Positions 12,073-23,187 of a DNA stretch of 64,000 nt are shown in pieces; positions within the stretch are counted from its first letter, which is position 1; the number at the start of each line of letters is the position of its first letter. Location of the stretch: contig NC_092323.1 of NCBI RefSeq assembly GCF_036785885.1, forward strand, positions 14,082,501 to 14,146,500. Reading direction: 5' to 3'. The stretch is from Coffea arabica (taxonomy: Eukaryota; Streptophyta; Magnoliopsida; Gentianales; Rubiaceae). A program made the translations under genes and the position numbers. The notes under the pieces were generated by a model. That model was not told the DNA's origin. It made no database searches and saw nothing but the letters and a program-made list of their open reading frames with translations.

Positions 12073-12165
12073 CATATCTAAAAAGTGACCATGTATAGTG
12101 GCTTAGCCATTGCTTAAAAGAGAAACAACTTCCTCAGGCAATCAGAAGAGTGTAACAGTTCTTAG

Positions 12166-12351
12166 ATGGCCATTAGTTGGAGTATTACTCAGCTTACCAT
12201 CACCCTATTATTATTCAACCATAAACAATTTCTTGATGCTTCATCCACCCACCCGCCAGCCGACTCAAAAACCGTGGAGTTTTATGGCTTTCGAGCTGCA
12301 CCCCTTGCAAGTGGTAGGGCATATTTGGCACGTGATTTTAGCCTGTTCTAA
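12166..12351 (+). CDS. Candidate small secreted peptide, 61 aa, unrecognised
   Basis: The ORF starts MAISWSITQLTITLLLF. This is a short, moderately hydrophobic N-terminal stretch that could be a signal peptide, with a plausible cleavage site near LDA-SS (residues about 24-26). The remaining 35 or so residues end in an aromatic/basic tail, GRAYLARDFSLF. Only two cysteine-free segments follow, so it is not a cysteine-rich defence peptide. Support: a TATA box about 95 bp upstream and a paralogous unit at 9640-9850. Against: the paralogue is broken, the ORF is short, and an overlapping 90-codon frame starts at 12110. It may be the first exon of a longer gene. I do not recognise a family. Confidence 0.35.
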   Translation: MAISWSITQLTITLLLFNHKQFLDASSTHPPADSKTVEFYGFRAAPLASGRAYLARDFSLF

Positions 12352-12711
12352 AAGGACAGTTTATCTAACACATCATCTATAGCAATATTCTAAAATATCT
12401 ATAAGTTATAAAGCATATTAAACATTTAATAGGATATAAGTGACAGCGGTGATTGCCGGTGGTGGGTGGCGGAGATTAACATTGGTGGGGTGAGAGGGAA
12501 GGAAATTTTTTTTAAAAAAAAAAATTAGTATTTTGATAAACAGAAATATTTTCCTAAAACAACTAAAAAAGCGCACTATTTAAGTGGCAAGATCATACTC
12601 ACTCACTTTCCCTTTTTGAAGTAACTTGTGGGAGCAGCTTTGTGTGTTACAAGTTTGTTTCTCTGGTATTGACCATCTTTAATTTCTTGGTGACTAACAC
12701 GAAGTATTTCA

Positions 12712-13715
12712 TTAACATGAGTTAGAAATAGTCGTGGACAATTCGCAAGTATTAGCATGAGTTAGAAATATTAGCATTAACTCTGAAATCTTCAATTCCC
12801 TAGTATTATGGACACAAATTCGGTGGCGGTTGCTTGGACCAGTAAGACCAAAAGGGTCTTTCCAACTATGAATAATATGTAGAAAACCTTTTTCTTTGGC
12901 TTTTTTCACACAAAACTCAGTGTACCAAATCATGAAGTTGGCAGGTTTTGGCACCATTCATAGCTCCTTTCTTAGTAACCATAACTAAACTTCTATTAAG
13001 TAGACCCATCAAGTAGTTGTAAGCCTGTTGCTCTAAGCTCTTTCCTTCAGTCTGTTGCACGAATCCTTCAGAGATCCAAAACCATAACAACCTTCGGACA
13101 TTAATAACCTGATCTTCTTGAAATGCAGCAAAGTATAGAAGGTATGGTTTCAAGTGTCTTCATGCAGTATTCATCGTCAAGAACAATAGAACTTAGACTT
13201 TTTGCAACTTCTTCCCAGCTATCTTGTGCAATAGTAGCAAGAATTCCAGCAACAAGGACAACTGTGAGGGGTAAGCGCCTACAAATTTTTGCTATTTGAT
13301 ATCCAACTTCACTTAGTTCTGGAGGACAACCTTCTTTGTCAAATATCTTTTTCTGTAGCAATGCCCAACACTCTTCGTCAATAAGTTGGCGGAGATGGTA
13401 AGGCTTAGTATTCCGTTTGAATTGTGAAGACAAATTCTGAAATCTACCGATGAAGAGAATCTTGCTTCCATTGGCATCATTTGGCAATGATTTTTCCAAC
13501 AATTTCCATGCCTCAATGTCCCACAAGTCATCCAAAACAAGGAGATACCTACTTCTCAGCAAAACCTGCCTTAGCTTCTCAGCCAAATCATTTTCATCCT
13601 TCTTAAAATATTCATCTGGACTCTTAGAATGGATACTACACAAAAACTGAGCAAACAAACTGTGCTTGCTATATGTTTGAGAAACACAACACCAGCCACA
13701 AATGTATTTGAACTT
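12712..13715 (-). pseudogene. NB-ARC resistance-gene fragment (R1-like CC-NBS-LRR), frameshifted
   Basis: The minus strand encodes the middle of an NLR immune receptor. Reading order: WCCVSQTYS, the kinase-2 motif YLLVLDDLWD (about 13525-13555), an RNBS-B-like GSKILF, a weakened GLPL motif CRRLPLTVVLVAGIL (about 13250), then INVRRLLWFWISEGFV, and QLHDLV near 12920, equivalent to the MHD region. These phrases match the R1 late-blight resistance class. The P-loop and CC domain are absent upstream of about 13715, and no leucine-rich repeats follow. A deletion near 13155 has removed the residues that normally join KTLE to LKPYLLYF and shifts the frame. A second 1-nt shift near 12917 separates HDLVH from EFCVKKAKEKGFLH. 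It cannot make a functional receptor. Confidence 0.9.
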
Positions 13716-13764
13716 TTAGTAAATAGCGTTGTTTTTCTTGAGAAACCAAAAAATGTATTTTGCA

Positions 13765-15770
13765 ATTAATTCCCTAATCTTTTGAGTAATTTCATTGTGG
13801 TCCTAAAATATTGGTATCTTTCATTTAGGTCCCTAATTTAATTGCATTTTGGTCTCTAAACTTTATCTTTTATTTAATTTTGACCTCTATTTTTTCTAAA
13901 AATTATAATTTGACTCTAAAAACTTTTCAATTTTTGCAATTAAGTCCCTAATCTTTACCATTTCTTAATTATAATTGTTTATCTTCTTTGAATTGTTAGT
14001 CAAGTTTTATTTAAATGCATTTAATTAGCAAATTTTAGAAATTTTAAGTTTATTCATATTTCTTTAAAATAGTAAAGTAAATTTGCTATATGTTTACATT
14101 TTCTTTTAAATTGTTAATTAAATTAGTGCCTTGACTATTTTATTGATTTTGGAGTATAAAGGCAAACTTTATCTCATTTAGCCACTATTTCAAGGGAGGT
14201 ATCTTTTATTATTATTTTAAATTTTTTTATGTACTCCTATGTATTTTTTTACGTGTGATTGCATGATTTGAATGTTTTTTCTTTTATTTACTCATTTATT
14301 CATTTTAAGTTTTTATTTATTTTATTTTTGATGATCATTTGGAAGGCATTTAAATGCCAATTTGTAATAGATAGGTGTCCAAAAAATGTATGTAGTTAGG
14401 CCATGTAATAAATAGATTTTATTTTGACAAAAATGTAATTAGTTAGACAAAGGTAATAGATAGATTTATTATTTTCAAAAATTCCCCGTCTAGATTGTAG
14501 TTAGAGCCCCCAATATAATAGTTAGTTTTCATTTCCTTGCATGCTTATGTGTTTGTGTGTTTATGTATTTTATTCGCTTTTTTTAAAAATTTTGCATCTA
14601 ATTATTATGTTTATGTGCTATATGCTTGATATGCGCTATATGTTTTATGTATTTACTTTAGTTATATTTTATATGCTTTATTTATTTGTAATAAATGCAT
14701 GACGTCGCCATACTAGTCCAATGTTAGTTGTGATCTTTCTCCCCGATTTCTCCCTATTCCAACGCTAGCGAAGATTTGTGAAAATGAGTTAATCCAATGC
14801 TAGACCCTTTAGACCATTTTTTGCGCTAGATTCATATCTTGTGTGACATTTATTACATCTCATCCATCTTTTCCTATTTTTATGTTATTTTCAATTGCAT
14901 GATATTTTTCCAACTATTATTTCCTTACCCTCTATATGTTTAGATGATATCATTTAAAATTGCATCTCATTTTAGTAAATTAGAAATAGATTAGTCCATG
15001 TGTTTGACTAATTTAGGAGAGTCACCCTTAGAAAATGGGAAATGGGCGAGTTTGGTTTTTTGGTTTTAGCACGTTATTACCCCTCCGTAATTATGAAAAT
15101 TAAGTCACGAATTTTAGTACCCCGTACCCGTTATGTTGCATTTCCCTCTTCTAGGTCATATATGTTTATCTATATATTATAATTACCTTTTTTTTTAGTC
15201 TCATCTTTTGCATTATTCGTAGCCTTTTCGAAGAATTATTTTTGTGCATCACAATTAATATGATTTGCACCAATTAATCATTGAAGAGACATTTTTCGCC
15301 CCTCCCGATATCCTCTAGGTTTAGATTTGCATCCATAGAGAAACATCCAAATGTGATAAGTTTTATAAGTTAGATTAGAAAATTTTTTTACTAAACTCGT
15401 AACTAGCCTTGGTTAGGTTGAAAGGGTGCCTTAAGTTCGAACCTATCAAATCTTTGTCTTTCCTTTCTTCAACAGTGACTCCCGAGCTTTTTTCTATTGT
15501 TTTCAAGGAATTGGAGTTGTCTAAAAGGGTTTTTTAATGGTTTTCATTTAAAAATATATTTTGGATGATTTGGTACATCTAACTCAATACCAAGTGGCGA
15601 CTACTATTTTTCTTAAAAAATGTTTTTTAAACTAAATTTTGGGTCCAAACAGTCATACTTTATATGTTCCATTTTAGGCCCTTTTCTTTATTTGCTAAAA
15701 TAAAATTAAAAACACATTTTTCTAACTCCACTTTCACTTTTATTTTCAAAAAAGGGGCGCGACATGATGA
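13765..15770. mobile_element. Probable LTR-retrotransposon remnant (gypsy-like LTR and leader)
   Basis: A 2-kb AT-rich non-coding stretch that abuts the broken 5' end of the NB-ARC pseudogene. It contains repeated AATTAAGTCCCTAATC-type phrases. Near its right end are AAGTGGCGACTAC (about 15594) and GGGGCGCGACA (about 15755), phrases I associate with the LTR edge and leader of Tat/Ogre-type gypsy elements. No gag or pol ORF, second LTR or target duplication could be identified. The class assignment is therefore an inference. Confidence 0.4.
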
Positions 15771-16970
15771 ATGCTTAATCTAGTAAAATTACTAGAGATA
15801 ATTAAACTTCAATTATTACTCTAATCGTGTTGCTTTCTAGGCACTTCTCCGATTTTCCTTGTATATTTTTTTGAGCCGATTCTTTAATTTCAGAATTGCT
15901 CAAAAGAAAAAATAAAGAGGGAAGGTTATTATTTAAAAAAGTTCAAAGGCAAAACTATAATACTTCTCGCCTACTAACATTGCAAGAGTTTTACAAGTCA
16001 AGGGAGGCGTTCAGAATTGTGATGAACTTTAAGGGAGCAAACTGTAATGGTATAGTATCTTACTATTCCTTGCTGTGAACTCTTTGGATTCCTTGTGCCT
16101 GAGCCCACGAGCACTGTAATTTGCAGCCTAAAATGTCTAAATTCTATATTTCAATTACTTGTACCACGTTCCCAAGCGGGCCAATCATTAACGACGTGTT
16201 AGGCCATAACTGTATCTATGCTGTAAATCGGATGTGTATGGTAGAAATGCGATTCTAAAATCATTTGGTTCAATTTCGTGGGCTCATTTACCCATCATCT
16301 AAAACTTGGAATTCAACATGATAATGGAAATAAAGTTCAAGAAATTTATGTTTTCATCTCTGACGAAAACAAAAAGAGCATCAATTAGTACAAGAAAGAT
16401 AGAAGAAAGAAGGCATATGGCAGTTCAACTTAGAGACCCAAATCGTGATATTATTTTATTTTATGTAAGAGGAATTATTTCCATTATTAATTACTCCTTT
16501 CCAAGTTATATCACTTTCTCCAAATCAACTTATAATACTTGAATTTCCTAGGGTCGCCTTTAGATGAATATATGAGATGCCTATTCCATGGGAAAAAAAT
16601 GTTCTACCTGAAATTAATCTCTGTGGCATTTGGTACTTAATTTTGGCCATGGATTGCGGCATATTGAATCACAAAAACCCAAAAAGTCTCTGAAAGGCAA
16701 TACATAAGTGACCGTCCAAAATAAATAATAAAACCAGCTCGAGATCCACGGGGAAATGGGGCATAGATGGATATCTTGCAAAGTTCCTTCAACAACGTGA
16801 AACTCGATTTGGGAGCTCACGTTGGTCCACCAGTGACAGGAGAGGTTTTAGAATTTTTCGGGCTGTGAGTTTCAAGGTGCTGAATCCTGAATCTGACAAT
16901 TGGCATAAGAAGAATGCTGCTAAATGAAACTCAATTTGGTGAATTTTTTGTAGTCTGTACTACTAATGTC
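15771..16970. other. Intergenic, no gene seen
   Basis: Short ORFs only (for example 16306-16542), none with recognisable protein features. No repeats with defined ends. Confidence 0.5.
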
Positions 16971-17253
16971 CTGTTTGGGATTATGATCCTTTTGGTAAAA
17001 AAACACTTTTATGTGCTAAAAGTATTTTTAAAATATTTGGTGAGTATCATCCCACAAAATTATAAAAAAAGTTTTTGGTGTTAAAAGCACTTTTAGCAAA
17101 AGTTCAAATTTGATGCTTTTAGAATAGTTTTTGTTATTGAAAAAATAAAACATCAAATTTAATCATTTTATCATATATTATGAACCAAATAAAAAGATAA
17201 ACACTTTTGAAAATTTTCAAATTACATATTATCCAATACAATCTATATCTATA

Positions 17254-19327
17254 TCTATATGTATTGCAGAAGGAGTTTTTAGCAGAGACCCTCTCAATGA
17301 CTTCCAAACTTCTCATTCTTTTTTCTAAATTTTTGTATTTATTTTAATACATAAAAAGTAGTGGGTTATAACCAACCCTATCACCAATCAAATTTAAAAT
17401 TTAAAATTTTTCCATAATCTACTTCATAAACCGTTTATAGTTTGTTATTTATATTTTAAATCCTTTTTACTTCTTCATTAAAGACAAATGTTCATTCACA
17501 TACTATTTTAATACCCTATCACCAGTCATATTTAAAATTTAAAACTTTCTCATAATCTACTTCATAAACCGTTTATAATTTGTTATTTATACTTTAAATC
17601 CTTTTTACTCCCTCATTAAAGACAAATGTTCATTCACATGCTATTTTAATACAATTTTAATTCGGAAGCATACAACATGATCAAGAAACAGCAGAACCAA
17701 TTAGGACCAGATTTTGACCAAAAACACAATTAGGTCTAGATGTCACTGGCACGTTGCCGTAACTTACAATGCCAATTAGGACTATTTAGCCTTTTTTTTT
17801 TTTTTTTACAAAGAGTTAGGACACTGTAAAGCTTATTTAGGCAAACTTTGCCTCATCGGTGATTTGAGTATCAAGTTATTGAATATACTACAAATTCTAT
17901 AATATCAGTCTGCTAGAAAAATTAATATTTTACTAGCATGTGGTATTTGCATATGAAATTTCAAAGGTAAATCAAATGCTTTTACTTATACTCTATATAA
18001 TTTGAATAATTTTTTAGCGAATATAACCATACTATGCAGGACCATTACTTTGTACAATTAGAGCTAGCAAATTGTATATCAATTACAATTTAGATTTTGC
18101 TCGATACCTGCGCAGTTGGTGAGTTCCATCAGTAACACTACATCAAACTTTTAATGTTATTTCATACTCTTATCAACATGTATTTCAAAAAATCGTAGGT
18201 TTGAAAATGATACATGTACTCGAAAGTTAGTTACGTGGTTGAGATTAAGCAATTTTGCAACATCACAAGCATTGTTGATAGCAAATTCAAAGAGAATATG
18301 GATATCCGAATATACAATCATGCATACGGTAAACTTACTCTATTTAATTTAATTACTGCACAAATTTTTTAATTTTATAATCATAATCTATACTTTCTTT
18401 CATTCTTATGAGGTTAAATATTTTCGAATACTTACTTACATTCAGAGCATTAACAGAGAAAACATGTTCTATGAGTTATGCAAAAATTGTGGACAATTAT
18501 GTGAAGGTCATTTTTCAAAAACAGTATGTATGCATTATAATGACGTGGTCGACATTGTTGTTAGGTAATTAATTTCATGTACCTTTAATTTCAACAATTT
18601 TTTCTATATTGTATATAACATTTTATTTGTCAAACAGGTATAATGTTAATATACAAATCAAAGATTTCAGTAGTAACATGCATCTTAATCTACAGGACAG
18701 ACATGCACGATTCGTATTTGGTTGTGATGCTTCTTATCTCAGAGAATTACAAAGGGAGGTAGAATTTTTTGATATATGTTTATTTTTTATAACGCTATTT
18801 ATAAACTATGTAAAAAAAATACACTAATTTTGAATTTCGCACGAACTTAATTCTCAGGACAATGGTGATAGGTTGTTCAACCAACGAATCAATTCATGCA
18901 AAGATCGTGCATTTTCATTTGTAGTATACATTCCACAAAATTCAACAGAATTAATTAAATCACCAATTTTGGCTTTCGTACTAAAAGTTGATTGGTGTGA
19001 AGAGTTTTCACACCTTCATGCAAGATTATCAAATCGAATGCATAATATTTGTAAATATTTTATTTTAACAACATTTAATTACATTCATTTTTATTCATAT
19101 ATAATTCATTTTCTAATATAAATTTCTATTATTTTTTTAGAATCTATCTTCTAAAAAAAGATAATTTTTGAATAATATACACATTCTATCATATTTCAAA
19201 CTATTGTTAGACAGATATTATATTTTATTTGTGTTGGTACAATTTTTTAACCTTTTTTAATTCACCCTTTTATTTTCATTTTTTTCAATAATGTCAGCAT
19301 CGTGCGTAATACGGGTGTTCACACTAG
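17254..19327 (+). mobile_element. Helitron, upstream copy of a tandem pair
   Basis: It begins TCTATATGTATTGCA directly after an A (17253). It ends at CTAG (19324-19327), preceded by the 3' hairpin region CGTGCGTAATACG, a partly decayed stem ending about 11 nt before the CTAG. The 5' TC, 3' CTAG, subterminal hairpin and lack of a target duplication are the Helitron signature. Length 2074 bp. Inside are a duplicated roughly 150-bp leader (about 17350-17500 and 17511-17650) and an RPA1-like gene fragment. No Rep/helicase is present, so it is non-autonomous. The next Helitron begins on the very next base. Confidence 0.85.
18180..19051 (+). pseudogene. RPA1-like (replication protein A large subunit) fragment in Helitron copy 1
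   Basis: Exon-like blocks have fitting splice sites: about 18197-18330 (FENDTCTRKLVTWLRLSN..., similar to an OB fold), 18413-18564, 18638-18758 and 18858-19051. The second and third encode the RPA1 C-terminal zinc-ribbon/OB region: CKNCGQLCEG...CMHYNDVV, then RYNVNIQIKDFS. RPA1 binds single-stranded DNA, and plant Helitrons commonly carry RPA-like genes. The fourth Cys of the zinc ribbon is Tyr here (CMHY), whereas copy 2 keeps Cys (CMHC). The N-terminal part of the protein is missing. Probably non-functional. Confidence 0.7.
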
Positions 19328-21669
19328 TCTATATGTATTGCATAAGGGGTTTTTAGTAGAGACCCTCCCAATGACTTCTAAACATCTCATTCTTTTTTCT
19401 AGATTTTTGTATTTATTTTAATACATAAAAAGTAGTGGGTTATAACAAACCCTATTACCAATTAAATTTAAAATTTAAAACATTCACACTATCTACTTCA
19501 TAAACCGTTTATAGTTTGTTATTTATACTTTAAATCTTTTTTACTCCTTAATTAAAGACAAATGCTCATTCGTATGCTATTTTAATACAATGTTACATTT
19601 TTATAATTAAGAAATATTTATCACCATACTAACCCTATAACCATCGCTACAAATGAGCTTTACAAATTACAATCACGTTTCAAAAAAAATCACAAATGTG
19701 CAACTAAATGTAAAGTTAAGGGGGTAAAGTGCAGCTAAATGTAAAATTAAGGGATTTACTATATTTAACCCAAAAAAAATCCCAAGAACGTAACAAGTAG
19801 TGGGTTATAGATTTTTGTATTTATTTTAATATATAAAAAGTAGTGGGTTATAACGAACCCTTTCACCAGTCAAATTTAAAATTTAAAACTTTCCCATAAT
19901 CTACTTCATAAACCGTTTATAGTTTGTTATTTATACTTTAAATTTTTTTTACTTCTTAATTAAAGACAAATGCTCATTCACATGCTATTTTAATATAATT
20001 TTAATTCGCAAGCATACAACATGATCAAGAAACAGCAGAACCAATTAGAACTAGATTTTGACCAAAAAAAAAAATTAAGCCCAGATGGCACTGGCACGTT
20101 GCCGTAACTTGCGATGCCAATTAGGACTATTTAGTGCTTTTTTTTTTTTTTTGCAAGGAGTTAGGATACTGTAAAGCTTATTTAGGCAAACTTTGCCTCA
20201 TCTGTGATTTGAGTATCAAGTTATTGAATATACTACAAATCCTATAATATCAGTTTGCTACCAAAAATAATATTTTACTAGCATGTGGTATTTGCATACG
20301 AAATTTTAAAGGTAAATCAAATGCTTTTACTTATACTCTATATAATTTGAATAGTTTTTTAGCGAATATAACCATACTATGCAGGATCATCACTTTGTAT
20401 AATTGGAGCTAGCAAATTGTATATCAATCACAATTTAGATTTTGCTCGATACCTGTGCAGTTGGTGAGTTTCATCAGTAACACTACATCAAACTTTTAAT
20501 ACTGTTGCATACTCCTATCAACATGTATTTCAAAAAATTGTAGGTTTGAAAATGATACATGTGCTCGAAAGTTAGTTACGCGATTGAAGTCAAGCAATTT
20601 TACAACATCACAAGCATTGTTGATAGCAAATTCAAAAAGAATATGAATATCCGAATATACAATCATGCGTACAGTAAACTTACTCTATTTAATTTAATTA
20701 CTACACAAATTTTTTAAATTTATAATCATAGCCTATACCTTCTTTCATTCTTATTAGGTTAAATATTTTCGAATACTTGCTTACATTCAGAGTATTAACA
20801 TAGAAAACATATTCTATGAACTATGCAAAAATTGTGGATAACTATGTGAAGGTCATTTTTCAAAAGCAGTGTGTATGCATTGTAATGACGTGGTCGACAC
20901 TGTTGTTAGGTAATTAATTTCATGTACCTTTAATTTCAACAAATTTTTCTATATTGTATATAACATTTTATTTGTCAAACAGGTACAATGTTAACATACA
21001 AATTAAAGATTTCAGTGGTAACAGGTATCTTAATCTACAGGACAGACATGCATGATTCGTATTTGATTGTAATGCTTCTTATCTTAGAGAATTACAAAGG
21101 AAGGTAGAATTTCTTGATATATGTTTATTTTTTATAATGCTATTTATAAAATATTTTAAAAAATACACTAATTTTAAATTTCACATGTACTTAATTCTCA
21201 GGACAACGGTGATAGGTTGTTCAACTAACGAATCAATTCATGCAAAGATCGTGCATTTTCATTTGTAGTACGCATTCCACAAAATTCAACAGAATTAATT
21301 AAATTACCAATTTTGGCTTTCGTACTAAAAGTTGATTGGTGTGAAGATTGTTCGCATCTTCATGCAAAATTATCAAATCGAATGCATAATATTTGTAAAT
21401 ATTTTATTTTAACAACATTTAATTACATTCATTTTTATTCATATATAATTCATTTTCTAATATAAATTTCTATTATTTTTTCAGGATCTATCTTCCGAAA
21501 AAAGATAATTTTTGAATAATATACACATTCTATCATATTTCAAACTATTGTTATACAGATATTATATTTTAATTGTATTGGTACACTTTTTTAACCTTTT
21601 TTAATTCACCCTATTATTTTCATTTTTCAATAATGTCAGCACCGTGTGTAGTACATGTATTCATACTAG
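19328..21669 (+). mobile_element. Helitron, downstream copy of a tandem pair
   Basis: It starts TCTATATGTATTGCA immediately after the CTAG of copy 1, with no spacer. It ends CTAG (21666-21669), followed by T, with a subterminal hairpin remnant ACCGTGTGTAGTACATGT. Length 2342 bp; it is collinear with copy 1 throughout. The extra length is an insertion-like leader segment at about 19570-19800, bounded by a repeat of AAAAAGTAGTGGGTTATA. It carries the same RPA1-like fragment with its own set of disabling mutations. Confidence 0.85.
20540..21393 (+). pseudogene. RPA1-like fragment in Helitron copy 2
   Basis: Collinear with the copy 1 fragment. The zinc ribbon keeps four Cys (CKNCG and CMHCND), but a TGG-type codon has become a stop just after CKNCG (near 20840). 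A second stop follows QDRHA (near 21053), and another lies in the last block, where CAA of the Gln codon is TAA (near 21227). Exon-intron edges match copy 1. It cannot encode a full product. Confidence 0.7.
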
Positions 21670-21802
21670 TAAGTACTTATTGAGGTATGTCTCTAAACAA
21701 TATATATAAAAGTACTTAAGCAGTTAATAAGTAATTTTACTAGATAAAAGTTCTACTATATAAGTACTTTTCAATAAACTATCGCAACTCTAAATGGCCC
21801 TA

Positions 21803-23187
21803 AGAGGGAGAAGGAGGGACTGAGAGGAGAGAGGAGGGGGAAAGAGATGGTGGCAGTTGTGATTGGTGTAAATTTTTGAAAAATATTCAAAAAAATTTTA
21901 ATTTTAAAAATATCTCAAAATACATTCCAAAAATATTTCAAAAATACCCTTAAAAACATCCTAATATATCTACAGTAAAAGTTTTTTTAAATACAATGCT
22001 ACAGTAAATTTTATTAAGAACACCCCAAAAATAAGTAATCCATATAGCGATGTTATTTTTACTAGCATCTTGACAATTCAAAGATCAAGTAAATTTGAGA
22101 ATACATCGGATTTGAACAAAAAAATTCACAGAAAATTGAATCTTCATTTCCATCAGTCAATTCCTGCGTAAAGAGCGCGCACTACGGAATTCAATTTGAA
22201 GGATTGTACCTTGTACGGGAATGAAGGGGTCAATTACGAGCCTTTAGAGTTACCAAGACGTCATTTTCACTGTTAAGCTCTAAATTCTCTAAATTATCAC
22301 CCACAAAGGAAAGAAAATGTTTCTAAATTTTCTTACGAAACTCCGTTTTTACATGCCAAAGAGATCATAAATTAAGTTTAAAAAATGTGTTTATCTGATT
22401 TATCACTCAATGAATAAAAAATGAAAGTTTTCTACTTTTAAATATGATAAAGTCTTTGAAAATGTTAGTACAAAATGCTTTCTTTTCAATCTTAGGTTAT
22501 TTTGCAAATAGGTGTTGCCAAAGTGAGCTTTAAAGGTAATTCCGTTTAACTAATTTACGAAATTTGTTCAAAATTTCGGGGCTTACTAAGATTACATTTG
22601 AGATCATACAGAAGTCTGGAGTAAACAAAACCAACAAAATGTGCAGACATTAATTAAACAAACATAAGATTTTGAGGAATTCCTTGTCAAAACCAATTAT
22701 CCTAGTTAATCAACTCAGATATAATTTGATAACCATATTTACCAACATTCACTGGACATCAAAGGTGTTAAATTTTCCAACCCTGTTTCTACTTATGTAT
22801 ATACCAGGTAAGTTCCAGTTTGGTGTGTTTAAATATTGGTAAATTGTTTGAATGTGTGAGTACATTTTAGGAATTTTTGAGAAAGTATGGCGGTAGGATT
22901 TTTTATTAGTATATTGTGTAGTGTAGCATTTTGCATTATTTTAAGTTTTAATTTATTTGTAAAAATTTTATTTTTTTTTATGTATTTTTTGTTTTAAGTT
23001 TTTTTTTGTTTTTTTTTGTTGTTTGTTTCACGTGTGTATAGTAGTTGATATTCTTTGATGGCAAGATTTCACATGCGTACAGTTGGTGCTCGTTTGGAAC
23101 TGAGATGTAGTATATAAGTGTGGGGTGGTTTGTTTAATTTTAGTTGGTGACTGAGTTTTATCTAGTCTTGGTTTATCTGTAGGTGAA
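21803..23187. other. Intergenic, MITE-like and T-rich sequence
   Basis: Purine-rich start (GAGAGGAGAGAGGAGG), then at about 21870-22050 a MITE-like stretch with CTACAGTAAA motifs in reverse orientation to those at 10930-11100. The rest is AT-rich with a T-run near 22970-23020. No gene seen. Confidence 0.45.

Larger units (their letters stand above)
11490..12560. repeat. Duplication block, copy D3
   Basis: Third copy of the local segment, and the one without the large insertions of D1 and D2. It carries the intact sites into which element B and the 599-bp TIR element inserted in the other copies. It also carries the only open version of the short ORF at 12166. Confidence 0.7.
16972..21802. 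mobile_element. hAT-like MITE split by the Helitron pair
   Basis: The left arm (16972-17253) starts CCTGTTTGGGATTATGAT and is rich in AAAAGCACTTTTA motifs. The right arm (21670-21802) ends GCAACTCTAAATGGCCCTA, whose complement TAGGGCCATTTAGAGTTGC echoes the left end. Both arms share AAGTACTT and AAAAGTACTT phrases typical of plant hAT MITEs. Removing 17254-21669 restores one continuous AT-rich MITE. A relative lies at about 46950-47140. Confidence 0.55.

Noticed and set aside
16306..16542. 78-codon plus-strand ORF
   Set aside because: No motif and no supporting promoter; ordinary for AT-rich intergenic DNA.
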